From assembly GCF_001012825.1 (NCBI RefSeq), contig NZ_LCZJ02000015.1, forward strand, positions 52,661-116,660: 64,000 nt of DNA, given 5' to 3'. Below, piece by piece: positions 15,959 to 24,588 of the stretch. Under the pieces are notes generated by a model. It was not told the origin of the DNA. It saw only the letters and a program-made list of their open reading frames with translations, and searched no databases. Each line of letters starts with the position of its first letter. Positions within the stretch are counted from its first letter, which is position 1. Source of the stretch: Paenibacillus etheri. GTDB taxonomy: Bacteria; Bacillota; Bacilli; Paenibacillales; Paenibacillaceae. A program made the translations under genes and the position numbers.

Positions 15959-17188
15959 GTGGATCATACTAAAGTTTTAGATATGGTTAATGATTTACTG
16001 TTAAGAGTGGAACAGGGATACGTAGAGAGACAAATAGGAGAACCGTATATGTGCAATGGAATGGGTGATGGTGCCCTAACATTTCGTGGAATAGATAATG
16101 TTAAAGCATTTACTGACACTGTTGAGTACATGTGGACCAAAGACAGAGAGATTTATGACACTATTTCACGAGATAGAGTACGCTCTGAATTATTCATATT
16201 AGTCCGAAAGTGTGTTGATGAGGGTAAACTGATCTTAGACTACATAAAAGATTTGTTTAAAAATCTCAAGAGTGAGCCAATCTATTCATTCGAAGTATTG
16301 TATCATTTGTATGGTGCGGAATATTTTAAAGGTCACCCATTAATAATAGGACCGTACACAATTTATAATACAAAAACTCATCGAGAAAATTTACTGGAGA
16401 AATATCCACATGGTAAAGTTGAACTAGATGATTTAGATGAAATATCCTTAGAAAGTGAAGTTATTATTGGTGTTGTCGAAAAAACTAGAGATGCATCGAG
16501 AGCTAATGAAAAAGCGCTTTTGAGGTTAAGACAGTTTGAAGATACTATCCGATTTATGATCGGTGACATAGAAAAAAGATATGATGTAGGTATTTTTAAT
16601 TTTAATGTATTTAAAAGAACAACAGGCATTCTTCTTTCAGACGAGATCACTAGTTCAACGAATAAGATGAGTGGGGCGATTAAGCCCATTCATCTTCATA
16701 AGTTTCCGATTAATGATCCGGAATATGGTCATGATAGATTATGGGAGATACTCGGTAAAAAAAATCCGACTGAATTAGAAAAGCGTATTATCTCTGCTAT
16801 AGCTTGGTCAGGTAAAGCCTTACGGGATGAAGAACAAGCAAGAGCCTTAACTCAATATGTTTTTGCTTTAGAGGCTTTATTACAGTTTCAACAGAAAGGT
16901 TCTATGGTGTCACCTTCAATTACTTATCAAATGGCGGAATTTGCTGCTTTCATTATTTCAGATGATTTGAATGATAGACTAAAAATAGAAAAAATGATTA
17001 AAAGTATTTATGGAATACGATCTGCGATTGCACATGGTGGGAGCCATGAGGTTAGTGAAAATGTTATTTATGAAGTGTTCTCCTTATTAAAAAACCTGAT
17101 TACAACACTTGTGAAAAATGAGACGTTTAAAGATTTTCAAACTATAGAACAAGTAGGAGAATGGGTTAAAATTAAAAAATATTCATAG
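15959..17188 (+). CDS. ApeA-like HEPN-domain protein
   Basis: A protein of about 409 residues. The N-terminal 290 residues have no clear family. The C-terminal 110 residues form a helical domain with ARALTQYVFALEALL and the HEPN motif RSAIAH (Rx4H, Arg354-His359) followed by GG. This is the arrangement of Apea-like HEPN RNases, several of which act in abortive anti-phage defence. GTG 15959 is preferred because TAGGTGAG precedes it; TTG 15944 is an alternative. The gene is AT-rich and sits beside a methyltransferase, so a transferred defence gene is likely. Confidence 0.75.
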   Translation: MDHTKVLDMVNDLLLRVEQGYVERQIGEPYMCNGMGDGALTFRGIDNVKAFTDTVEYMWTKDREIYDTISRDRVRSELFILVRKCVDEGKLILDYIKDLFKNLKSEPIYSFEVLYHLYGAEYFKGHPLIIGPYTIYNTKTHRENLLEKYPHGKVELDDLDEISLESEVIIGVVEKTRDASRANEKALLRLRQFEDTIRFMIGDIEKRYDVGIFNFNVFKRTTGILLSDEITSSTNKMSGAIKPIHLHKFPINDPEYGHDRLWEILGKKNPTELEKRIISAIAWSGKALRDEEQARALTQYVFALEALLQFQQKGSMVSPSITYQMAEFAAFIISDDLNDRLKIEKMIKSIYGIRSAIAHGGSHEVSENVIYEVFSLLKNLITTLVKNETFKDFQTIEQVGEWVKIKKYS

Positions 17189-17260
17189 CAAACGGTTTTA
17201 CAAAACAGAATAATATTTGCTTGACTTATCAACTAATGAAAAACGATCACACAAAACTCT

Positions 17261-17288
17261 CCGTCTAATTATAGGCGGTTTTTCTTTT
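17261..17288 (+). terminator. Rho-independent terminator
   Basis: CCGTCT pairs with AGGCGG across an AATTAT loop and is followed by TTTTTCTTTT. It ends the HEPN gene transcript. Confidence 0.7.
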
Positions 17289-17300
17289 GCCCAAATTAAA

Positions 17301-17396
17301 AGGAGGACGCTTGAACGTCCTCCCCATCACCCAGGGTATCCCCCGGCTGAGACAGCGGCGCGCCACGCGTGGCATTTTCGGACATCCGCTGTCTCG
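17301..17396 (+). other. Highly self-complementary non-coding segment
   Basis: GGAGGACG (17302-17309) pairs with CGTCCTCC (17315-17322). GAGACAGCGG (17349-17358) pairs perfectly with CCGCTGTCTC (17386-17395). Between the latter arms lie palindromes GGCGCGCC and GCCACGCGTGGC (17362-17373). The segment is far more GC-rich than its flanks and precedes a small gene. It could be a structured RNA leader, a protein-binding or packaging site, or a recombination site. No known riboswitch class is recognised. Confidence 0.5.
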
Positions 17397-17431
17397 CATT
17401 CCATCATAACGGAAAGTCGAGGGGTACGTAA

Positions 17432-17641
17432 ATGGGAACACGAGATGAAATTTTATTGCAGCATGAGCTTGAAGTTATGGCTGGTATCCTAGAAAGCAAG
17501 GCTCAGTACCGTAAGATCGTTAAGGCTGGCATTGCAAAGTGGGTCAAGGACTTCCAGGACGGGCGGATTGAGATCAAGACTGTGGACGATCTGAAGAAGC
17601 TGATTGAGATAGATATTGAACTACAGCGAGAAGAACTGTGA
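17432..17641 (+). CDS. Small helical phage protein, function unknown
   Basis: A 69-residue highly charged helical protein (EILLQHELEVMAGILESKAQ, then GIAKWVKDFQDG). ATG 17432 follows CGAGGGG by about nine bases. Genes of this size often lie just upstream of terminase in Firmicute prophages. The self-complementary element lies immediately before it. Confidence 0.6.
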   Translation: MGTRDEILLQHELEVMAGILESKAQYRKIVKAGIAKWVKDFQDGRIEIKTVDDLKKLIEIDIELQREEL

Positions 17642-17742
17642 TTTATGGTAATTGCTTTAGAGGTATACTTTGATATTATTGTTTGTAAAATTTAAAGGTA
17701 ATGCTTTCCTTTTTGTCGAAACATGAGACGAGGTGAATAACA

Positions 17743-18072
17743 TTGGATGAGTTAATCGATAAAATCGTCGCGTTTAGAGACGAAAGGAATTGGAGTCAGT
17801 TCCATAATCCTAAAGACCTTGCTATTTCATTGAATTTAGAGGCAAGCGAACTTCTTGAACTGTTTCAATGGAAAAGTAGTGAAGAGGCCGTAGATCAGAA
17901 AAGAGACGAGATTCAAGATGAGTTGGCAGACGTAATGTACTACGCCTTGCTAATGTGTCACGATCTTGGAATTGATCCAAGGCAGGTATTGCTTAATAAA
18001 TTAAAGAAGAATGCTGATAAGTATCCTGTTCATAAAGCATTCGGATCTAATAAAAAATACACTGAACTATAG
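17743..18072 (+). CDS. MazG-like nucleotide pyrophosphohydrolase
   Basis: A 109-residue MazG/RS21-C6-type enzyme that should hydrolyse NTPs or dNTPs to monophosphates. It shows the metal-binding pattern of the family, LNLEASELLELFQWKS followed by DEIQDELADVMYYALL. TTG 17743 follows GACGAGGTG. It sits ten bases before the EVE-HNH gene and is probably co-transcribed with it. Phage MazG proteins adjust nucleotide pools or alarmone levels; pairing with a nuclease may instead indicate defence. Confidence 0.85.
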   Translation: MDELIDKIVAFRDERNWSQFHNPKDLAISLNLEASELLELFQWKSSEEAVDQKRDEIQDELADVMYYALLMCHDLGIDPRQVLLNKLKKNADKYPVHKAFGSNKKYTEL

Positions 18073-18082
18073 GGAGATTTCA

Positions 18083-19087
18083 ATGCTTTATTATTTCACT
18101 GCCTGTGATAAAAATGCTAGAAAGCATTACGAAGATACAGTTGCTAAACCATATCTAATTGCCCCTCTTCTTGAGAAAATAGACCCTGCAGTACAAAATG
18201 AGCTGATGACTCAAGGCTTAGATCAACATGTTCATATGTGGGGAGCTGTACCAGGTCCTTCAAATAAAAAACGTTGGAGCAATCTTAAGGTCGGGGACGG
18301 GGTTTTGGTTTATGTCAAAGAGGGTTTTAGGTCCTACGCGAAGGTAGTAGTCAAAACAATCAACAGGGAAGTTGCTGAGTATATCTGGGGAACTGATAAT
18401 GAAGATAGAACATGGGAGTATATTTACTTTCTTAAAGAAGTGAAGTCAGTTAATTTTTCAAAAGAAATGTTCTCATCGTTCTTTGGATATAAGACGAACT
18501 TTATACCACAAGGTTTCAGTAATATTGAAGAAACAAAATTTCAAATTCGTATGAAGAAATACCCGAACGTTGATGCATTAGTTAATGATTTGAATAATAA
18601 CTTTTTAATGTCCGATGAAGACTTGGAAGATGGGGACTATCAGAACTCATTAGAAACTGACTTCAGAAAAGTTGAAGATAAACCAGAAGTTCCAAAAAAG
18701 AAGAAGAAACAAAGAATTTTAAATGGAGTCAAAGTATGGGATAGAGATCCTAAAGTAGCTCAGAGAGCAATTAAAAAAGCTCTATTTCAGTGTGAATTCG
18801 ACATTAATCATAGTACCTTCATTTCAAGTGTGAGCAAGGAAAATTATGTTGAAGCTCATCATTTAATACCAATGAAATTTCAAAATGATTTTGAGAATGT
18901 ATCTCTTGATACTGAAAGTAATATTCTTGCTTTATGTCCTAATTGTCATCGTATGATCCATCATTCTCGTCCGAAAGAGAAAAAGTTGCTGCTAAAAGAA
19001 TTCTATGAAAAACGTAAAGATCAACTGCACAATCTTGGTATTGAGTTTTCTTTAGTAAATTTAAATAACTTTTATGGTATGAAATAA
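18083..19087 (+). CDS. EVE-domain/HNH endonuclease
   Basis: A 334-residue two-domain protein. Residues 1 to about 165 resemble an EVE/PUA-like base-reading domain (MLYYFTACD, MWGAVPGPSNKKRW, KVGDGVLVYV). After a charged linker, residues about 225-315 form an HNH nuclease: QCEFDINH, YVEAHHLIPM (His259-His260) and LCPNCHRMIHH. EVE-HNH fusions are known as modification-dependent type IV restriction enzymes. ATG 18083 follows AGGGAG; the open frame extends upstream without a better start. A strong terminator follows. Confidence 0.8.
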   Translation: MLYYFTACDKNARKHYEDTVAKPYLIAPLLEKIDPAVQNELMTQGLDQHVHMWGAVPGPSNKKRWSNLKVGDGVLVYVKEGFRSYAKVVVKTINREVAEYIWGTDNEDRTWEYIYFLKEVKSVNFSKEMFSSFFGYKTNFIPQGFSNIEETKFQIRMKKYPNVDALVNDLNNNFLMSDEDLEDGDYQNSLETDFRKVEDKPEVPKKKKKQRILNGVKVWDRDPKVAQRAIKKALFQCEFDINHSTFISSVSKENYVEAHHLIPMKFQNDFENVSLDTESNILALCPNCHRMIHHSRPKEKKLLLKEFYEKRKDQLHNLGIEFSLVNLNNFYGMK

Positions 19088-19098
19088 TTCCTATTGTG

Positions 19099-19125
19099 AG
19101 CAGCTCTTAAATGAGCTGCTTTTTT
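19099..19125 (+). terminator. Strong rho-independent terminator
   Basis: AGCAGCTC pairs perfectly with GAGCTGCT across TTAAAT and is followed by TTTTT. It insulates the accessory genes from the packaging operon. Confidence 0.85.
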
Positions 19126-19151
19126 GTTGGAGGTGAGGTGGTGATATGTAG

Positions 19152-20051
19152 ATGGTCAGAGCACGAAGTCCCGAGAGGGACAAGGCAAGACAGATGTGGC
19201 TGGAGAGCAGCGGGACAATGAAGCTCAAGGACATTGCCGCTGCTCTTTTTGTTGGCGAAAATAAGGTGCGTAAATGGAAGTCAATTGATCATTGGGAAAA
19301 GGAACTCAAAGGGAACGTTCCACCTGTATCTAAAGGGAGCGTTCCAATTGAAATGAAAGGGAACGCTCCACATCGCGGCGCTCCCAAAGGGAACAAAAAC
19401 GCAGTCGGTAATTGCGGCGGTGCTCCCCCAGGCAATAAAAATGCCAAGGGAAATAGCGGCGGATCTGGGGGACCTGTCGGAAACAAGAAGGCCGTCACTA
19501 CTGGTGAGCATGAAACGATCTGGATGGACACCCTGACTGAAATCGAGCAACAGCTAATCGATCAGGTGGACACCGACCCTATCAATCAAGCGAATGAGTC
19601 TCTTTACCTCCTAGCGATCCGTGAGCGCCGCATGATGCACCGGATCAAATCCCTGATGGATGGGTTATCCGAGACCGAACGCAGCGTGCTCTACGAAATG
19701 AAGGCCATCAAGGAAGTCGCGGAGATCCATGATGAGAAGACCGGCATTACGAAGAAAATCCCGCATAGCCGTAATGAAATGATGGAGTCTAAGATTGAGG
19801 AGAAGGGCTTCCGCAAACTGGACGACATCGTGAAGTTGGAAGAGGCTCTGACTCGCATACAAGATAAGAAGATCAGAGCTATCGAGCTCAAGAACCGCCT
19901 AACTGATGACGAGAAGCGTATTCGCATCGAAACCATGGAGTATGAGTTACAGATGCTTCGTGGCGGGGGTAAGGAAGACTTCGAAGACGATGGCTTTATG
20001 GATGCGCTGAAAGGTAGGGCGGCGGAGGTGTGGAACTATGGCGAAGCTTAA
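19152..20051 (+). CDS. Phage terminase small subunit (PBSX type)
   Basis: A 299-residue terminase small subunit that recognises phage DNA for packaging. It has an N-terminal HTH (KLKDIAAALFVGENKVRKW), a Gly-Asn-Lys-rich repetitive linker (GNKNAVGN, PPGNKNAKGN, GNKKAV; residues about 55-115) and a helical oligomerisation C-terminus. ATG 19152 is the only in-frame start after TAG 19149; GAGGTGG is ten bases upstream. It overlaps the large subunit gene by 14 bases. Three evenly spaced repeats in its DNA may be a packaging signal. Confidence 0.88.
   Translation: MVRARSPERDKARQMWLESSGTMKLKDIAAALFVGENKVRKWKSIDHWEKELKGNVPPVSKGSVPIEMKGNAPHRGAPKGNKNAVGNCGGAPPGNKNAKGNSGGSGGPVGNKKAVTTGEHETIWMDTLTEIEQQLIDQVDTDPINQANESLYLLAIRERRMMHRIKSLMDGLSETERSVLYEMKAIKEVAEIHDEKTGITKKIPHSRNEMMESKIEEKGFRKLDDIVKLEEALTRIQDKKIRAIELKNRLTDDEKRIRIETMEYELQMLRGGGKEDFEDDGFMDALKGRAAEVWNYGEA
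19308..19370 (+). repeat. 24-bp-period repeats in terS, candidate pac site
   Basis: AAAGGGAACGTTCC-like elements recur at 19308, 19332 and 19356, exactly 24 bases apart, each with a near-palindromic GGGA(A/G)CG(T/C)TCC core. They encode an eight-residue repeat (KGNVPPVS, KGSVPIEM, KGNAPHRG). Packaging sites often lie inside terS, so DNA-level function is plausible but unproven. Confidence 0.35.
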
Positions 20052-21354
20052 ACTCAAGCCGCCGGCATTCAAATGGGCTCCATTCTCCAACAAGCAACTT
20101 AAAGTTCTGACTTGGTGGATGCCAGAGAGCCCGCACCACGATAAAGATGCAATCATCTGTGATGGTTCCGTCCGGGCCGGCAAGACGGTCTGCATGTCAT
20201 TCTCCTATATAGCCTGGGCAATGGACACCTTCCGAGGAGAACAGTTCGGCATGTCAGGAAAGACCATTGGTGCGCTACGACGTAACGTGGTCGGTCCACT
20301 GAAACGCATGTTGGCCAGCCGTGGGTATCATGTTCATGACAATCGATCTGAAAATGTTTTGACTGTGACCCGGGGCTTAATAAGCAACCGGTTCTTTTTA
20401 TTTGGTGGACGAGATGAAAGTTCTCAGGATCTGATTGCCGGGATAACGTTGGCCGGTATGTTTTTCGATGAGGTTGCCTTGATGCCGAAGTCCTTCGTTG
20501 ACCAAGCGACTGCTCGTTGTTCCGTAGATGGTGCCAAGCTCTGGTTCAACTGCAACCCGGCAGGCCCGTATCACTGGTTCAAAAAGGAGTGGTTGGACCA
20601 GCTGCAGAAGAAGCACGCTCTGCATCTGCACTTCACAATGGAGGACAACTTGTCTCTCTCCGAGCGTGTGCGGGAGCGGTACCGACGGATGTACAGTGGG
20701 ATATTCTATCAGAGGTACATCCTGGGGCTTTGGGTAATGGCAGAGGGAGTGATTTTCTCTAAGTTTAATGATGCAGTTCATAAGAAACCCAGAGACTGGT
20801 TCCCGGCCAAGTTTGATCGCAAGTTCATTTGTATTGACTACGGGGCCAACAACCCGACGGCATTTCTGAAATACGGAGTCCGAGGGAACGTCTATTATGA
20901 GCTGGATGAGTATTATCACAATATCCGCCATAAGGGAGAGAAAACGAATGGTGAATATGCGGATGACCTGGAAGCCTTTCTTGATGGCGATGAGTATTCA
21001 ATCTTCATCGACCCGTCAGCAAAGGCTTTTATTATTGAACTGAAGAAGCGGGGGATCAACAATATCCGTGCTGCTGTGAATACTGTACTAGATGGTATTC
21101 AGACGGTATCCAACCGATTTCAGAATAATGAACTTTATATCTGTGCTGATAACACCAATTCCCTTCAGGAGTTGGTGTCTTACGTTTGGGATGAAAAAGC
21201 TGCTGAACGCGGCGAGGACAAGCCCATTAAGCAAAATGACCATACCTGTGACGCGCGTAGGTACGGTATCCATACGGATTATCTGCTACAGCGTGTGAAG
21301 CAGCGTAAAAAAGAGAGAGAGGAGCGATCTGATAATGATGTGGGGTGGGTGTAA
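20038..21354 (+). CDS. terL: PBSX-family terminase large subunit
   Basis: A 438-residue packaging motor ATPase-nuclease. Walker A is GSVRAGKT (near residues 43-50), Walker B FFDEVALM (near residue 142), and the nuclease domain begins with FICIDYGANNPTAFL and contains SIFIDPSA. The length is typical of the PBSX group. It overlaps terS and is followed four bases later by the portal gene, the standard packaging order. Confidence 0.95.
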   Translation: MAKLKLKPPAFKWAPFSNKQLKVLTWWMPESPHHDKDAIICDGSVRAGKTVCMSFSYIAWAMDTFRGEQFGMSGKTIGALRRNVVGPLKRMLASRGYHVHDNRSENVLTVTRGLISNRFFLFGGRDESSQDLIAGITLAGMFFDEVALMPKSFVDQATARCSVDGAKLWFNCNPAGPYHWFKKEWLDQLQKKHALHLHFTMEDNLSLSERVRERYRRMYSGIFYQRYILGLWVMAEGVIFSKFNDAVHKKPRDWFPAKFDRKFICIDYGANNPTAFLKYGVRGNVYYELDEYYHNIRHKGEKTNGEYADDLEAFLDGDEYSIFIDPSAKAFIIELKKRGINNIRAAVNTVLDGIQTVSNRFQNNELYICADNTNSLQELVSYVWDEKAAERGEDKPIKQNDHTCDARRYGIHTDYLLQRVKQRKKEREERSDNDVGWV

Positions 21355-21357
21355 GGC

Positions 21358-22836
21358 ATGAGTGGCGAGGCACAGTGGTTCCAAATATCAAAAGCAGAGG
21401 AAAGGCATATTCCCTCGAGCGCACAGCTACCGGATAGTTTTGAAAACCTATACGATCAGCACGGGCTGCTGCCGTTTCCGCCAGGTAATGACCCTGCTTC
21501 CTGCAAACTACTGGTGAAAAACAGCAACATCATCCCACAGTGCATCGAGGCGTACAAGCGAAACATTGCTGGATATGGTATTGCTTTGGAGTACCTCCCT
21601 GGTGAGAGTGATCAGACCGCGCAGGAGGAGTGGAACAAGGCTGATAAGTTCTTGGAGACCTGTAACCTGGAGGATACGCCGGATGAGATTATCGGCTCCT
21701 TGATTGAGGACATCGAGAGCAGCGGGAATGCAAATGTGGAGGTCGCCTGGCCTGCCGGCAGTGAGTTCCCGACACTCTACCGAATCAATCCGAAATTCGT
21801 TCGTTGTACCCGGGAGACGGATAAGGTGACGATCAAGCGTAAGCGGCTGATTCGGTCATTGAAGAAGGTTGAGGAGTTCTCACAGGACATCTACGCTCGG
21901 AGATATGCGATGAAGCGCGGGCAGTCGGTGGTGTGGTTCAGGCCGTTCGGAACAGAGGGCCAGGGCAATCAGATCATCTCCCTGAAGCTGGGGAATGACG
22001 GCCCCTATGGGGAGCCGCGCTGGTTCGGAAATGCTCCGGGGGTGGTCGGCAGCCGGGAGGCAGAGGAGCTGAACGTTTCCTATTTTTCCAATGGACGTAT
22101 GCTCTCCATGCTGCTGACTGTGACCAATGGCCGACTGACGAAGCAATCAATGGAGTTGCTACGGAATGTAAAAGGTTCGCAATCCCAGGGTGGCATCTTG
22201 TACCTGGAAGCAATCGGAGAAGAGACCGGCGGGCCGCTGGATGAGAAGGTCGAGAAGGTGACCATCAAGCTGGACAAGCTGAATGATCTACTGCAACAGG
22301 ATGCCTTGTTCCTGGAATACGGGAAGGACAAGAAAGCCGATATCCTCTCCGCGTTCCGGCTTCCGCCAATTTTGGTAGGTCAGAGTTCCGATTATAACCG
22401 TGCAACAGCGCAGGCCGCGCTGCGGTTTGCAGAGGAGCAGGTCTTTGAGCCTTACCGCAAGTGGATCATGGACGAGATCTTTAATAAACGCTTATTCCCG
22501 GCTATGGGCATTTTCCGTGTACGGGCGACTTTGCGTGGACCGCGCATTATTGATCCAGAAGACCGCAAGGCGCTGCTGGACTTTATCGCAGACCGAGGCA
22601 TTATGTTGATCAGAGATTTAATCCCGATCGCTGAAGAGGTACTTGATACAACGGTCGATGAGTCAAAATACACTGATGAATATTTGGATACACCGATTGC
22701 TCAACTGATTAATAGTCAGCCTGCATTAACTGTGCCAGAGCCTAACTCTGATGTAGACAATCTGCAAGAGCAGGTATCCACCATTGCCAAGCGTCTGTTG
22801 CGGCAGAGTCATGACGAGGTAGTCGGTCATGTGTAA
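21358..22836 (+). CDS. Phage portal protein (PBSX family)
   Basis: A 492-residue portal, the dodecameric channel at the capsid vertex. Conserved features: LPFPPGNDPASCKLLVKNSN near the start, RRYAMKRGQSVVWFRPFG, and the wing/stem region GILYLEAIGEE and LSAFRLPPILVGQSSDYNRA. The order terS-terL-portal-minor head is standard. Its end overlaps the minor head gene by eight bases. Confidence 0.93.
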   Translation: MSGEAQWFQISKAEERHIPSSAQLPDSFENLYDQHGLLPFPPGNDPASCKLLVKNSNIIPQCIEAYKRNIAGYGIALEYLPGESDQTAQEEWNKADKFLETCNLEDTPDEIIGSLIEDIESSGNANVEVAWPAGSEFPTLYRINPKFVRCTRETDKVTIKRKRLIRSLKKVEEFSQDIYARRYAMKRGQSVVWFRPFGTEGQGNQIISLKLGNDGPYGEPRWFGNAPGVVGSREAEELNVSYFSNGRMLSMLLTVTNGRLTKQSMELLRNVKGSQSQGGILYLEAIGEETGGPLDEKVEKVTIKLDKLNDLLQQDALFLEYGKDKKADILSAFRLPPILVGQSSDYNRATAQAALRFAEEQVFEPYRKWIMDEIFNKRLFPAMGIFRVRATLRGPRIIDPEDRKALLDFIADRGIMLIRDLIPIAEEVLDTTVDESKYTDEYLDTPIAQLINSQPALTVPEPNSDVDNLQEQVSTIAKRLLRQSHDEVVGHV

Positions 22837-23659
22837 GGAATGCTGGGAGCGAATCGCCAAAGCGGACGATACAGAGTTTCTGGATAGCCTGGAGCTCACC
22901 CATGCGGAGCGGACGGTGCTAGAGGAGCTGTACAAGCATGGTGAAACCCGAATAGTTGAAATCCTTGAGCTGCAAGGGAAGGCTCTGCATGATGCGATCC
23001 TGGAACTTAGTGAGGAGTTGCTGATTGATATTGGTGAGCTTGGGAAGGTTCTGCTGTCGGTTCAAAGCGGGGATCTCTTTACAGTCCAGTTTGAACAAGC
23101 GGTGTATGATGCTTTCACTCCAATGTACCATTTGGCTGGTGAATCGGAGTTGACGGTGTTGAACACCAACAAGACCTGGTCCACCAAAAACAAAGCGGCT
23201 TCCCGATTTGCGAAGAACCTCAAGAAGCTGGTGCCAGATATGAACGGCACCAGCGCGGATGTCATGACTCGGGCTTTTCAGAAAGCTATTAAGGAGGGAA
23301 AGACCCCTTCTGAGCGAGCGCTTTTAGTACGAGAGATAAGCGCAGCGGCCGCTAAAGGTGATGCTGGTCCATTCAACATGGAGAGGGCCATTACCGTTTC
23401 TCGTACAATGAGCACGGCAGCGGCCAACGGCGGTAAGATGGAGGGTTGGAAGCAATCTGAGGTGGTCACTGGTAAGAAGTGGAGGTCTTCCAAGGGCGAT
23501 CGGACCCGTAAGACACACCGTAAAGCCAATGGCCAGGTGCAGCCGCTGAACAAGCCTTTTGAAGTCGGTAAGAGTAAGTTGATGTTTCCGGGAGATCCTT
23601 CTGGACATGCTGAGGAGATTATCCGCTGCCGGTGTACGATGCAATCTGTAATGGAATGA
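22829..23659 (+). CDS. Minor head protein (Mu F-like)
   Basis: A 276-residue head morphogenesis protein. The C-terminal half is the phage Mu protein F-like domain: KWRSSKGDRTRKTHRKANGQ, LNKPFEVGKSKLMFPGDPSG and EEIIRCRCTM. The first residues contain CKEC, a possible zinc site. It overlaps the portal gene. A diverged copy of its C-terminal 157 residues is present at 57457-57930 in the decayed second prophage. Confidence 0.88.
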   Translation: MCKECWERIAKADDTEFLDSLELTHAERTVLEELYKHGETRIVEILELQGKALHDAILELSEELLIDIGELGKVLLSVQSGDLFTVQFEQAVYDAFTPMYHLAGESELTVLNTNKTWSTKNKAASRFAKNLKKLVPDMNGTSADVMTRAFQKAIKEGKTPSERALLVREISAAAAKGDAGPFNMERAITVSRTMSTAAANGGKMEGWKQSEVVTGKKWRSSKGDRTRKTHRKANGQVQPLNKPFEVGKSKLMFPGDPSGHAEEIIRCRCTMQSVME

Positions 23660-23674
23660 AAAAGGTAATTTCCC

Positions 23675-23696
23675 AACTAATCTTCTTCTTTTAGTT
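23675..23696 (+). repeat. Possible degenerate cassette-boundary repeat
   Basis: AACTAA pairs with TTAGTT across ten bases. It lies between the minor head stop and the NUDIX gene and loosely resembles the better boundary repeats downstream (for example 24404-24422). The similarity is weak; it is listed because of its position. Confidence 0.3.
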
Positions 23697-23860
23697 AATA
23701 TGAATTACAAAAAAAGTGGAGGGGATTATTTTGAATGAGGAATAGAAGACTGAGTAAATAGAGTAATAAACTGATGATGATCATTAAGCGAACGGGCAGG
23801 ATAACGCAATACTTATATGGAATATATTTGAAACATCAAATACTATGAGGAGTGAAAAAT

Positions 23861-24352
23861 TTGCGGTATAGGGCTTGTTCTCTTTGCATTATTAAAAGAA
23901 GAGAATCAATATTACTTGAACAATTCCCGGAAGAAGATGGTATCATTACATTTCGCCCAGTTGGTGGCACGATTGAGTATGGGGAAGATAGCAAATCAGC
24001 TGTAATACGCGAAGTAAAAGAGGAAATTAATATTGATATTATTGAACCAAAATTGATAGGAATTATCGAGCACATCTTCCCTTGGTACGGAGAAATTGGG
24101 CATGAATATGATTTTATTTATGAAGCGAGCTTTAGTCGAATGGATGACTATAACAAGAATGAATTTGAAGGGATTGAGGGGGACAAAAAGTTTATAGCTG
24201 TTTGGAAGAGCTTAGATGATTTTGAAGAAAACCTTCAGTATAAACTTGTTCCTGACGGTCTTTATGAGATGCTTACAAGTGGGCAAATTTCTGATATTAA
24301 ACATATTAACACAAAAGATTTATTGGCTTTTAAAGGGTCTTCATTAACCTAA
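23861..24352 (+). CDS. NUDIX hydrolase
   Basis: A 163-residue NUDIX enzyme hydrolysing a nucleoside-diphosphate-linked substrate that cannot be predicted. The NUDIX box is complete from GTIEYGED to REVKEEINI, with the final glycine replaced by Asn. TTG 23861 is favoured because GAGGAG ends eight bases upstream; GTG 23852 overlaps that site. The gene is AT-rich, lies between head genes where PBSX has none, and is followed by a boundary repeat, so it is cargo. Confidence 0.88.
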   Translation: MRYRACSLCIIKRRESILLEQFPEEDGIITFRPVGGTIEYGEDSKSAVIREVKEEINIDIIEPKLIGIIEHIFPWYGEIGHEYDFIYEASFSRMDDYNKNEFEGIEGDKKFIAVWKSLDDFEENLQYKLVPDGLYEMLTSGQISDIKHINTKDLLAFKGSSLT

Positions 24353-24366
24353 CGGGAAACTATAGT
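24348..24366 (+). repeat. Cassette-boundary repeat A1
   Basis: CCTAACGGGAAACTATAGT overlaps the NUDIX stop codon region. It matches the repeats at 25575, 58993, 60401 and 61422. The arms CTAA and TTAG-like bases can form an imperfect hairpin. Confidence 0.5.
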
Positions 24367-24377
24367 CAATAATGAGA

Positions 24378-24402
24378 TGGCTACCGAGAGGTAGCCCTTT
24401 GT
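24378..24402 (+). terminator. Terminator after the NUDIX gene
   Basis: GGCTACC pairs with GGTAGCC across a GAGA tetraloop and is followed by CTTTGTT. It probably terminates the NUDIX transcript. Confidence 0.6.
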
Positions 24403-24403
24403 T

Positions 24404-24422
24404 CAACTAATGGGCAGTTTAG
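24404..24422 (+). repeat. Cassette-boundary repeat A2
   Basis: AACTAATGGGCAGTTTAGC is a variant of the boundary repeat, with CTAA and TTAG arms around TGGGCAGT. A similar GTTAACGGGCAG occurs at 57935 in the second prophage. Confidence 0.45.
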
Positions 24423-24588
24423 CGTACTACTTTAAAAAAAGTTCTTATTCATTCATGATACGGTTTCACCGTAAATTAACCTACAACTTATCAGAAGAAT
24501 GCTGGAGTTGGGCGAAACAGGATTTTACATCATCTCATGTCGAAGAAGAGTAGAAGCAGACTACTTCGCTGAAAGGAGCCATTGCGGC

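Noticed and set aside
17217-17492. 91-residue plus-strand frame across the palindromic segment
   Set aside because: It spans a terminator and stems, has no ribosome site, and overlaps the better-supported gene at 17432.
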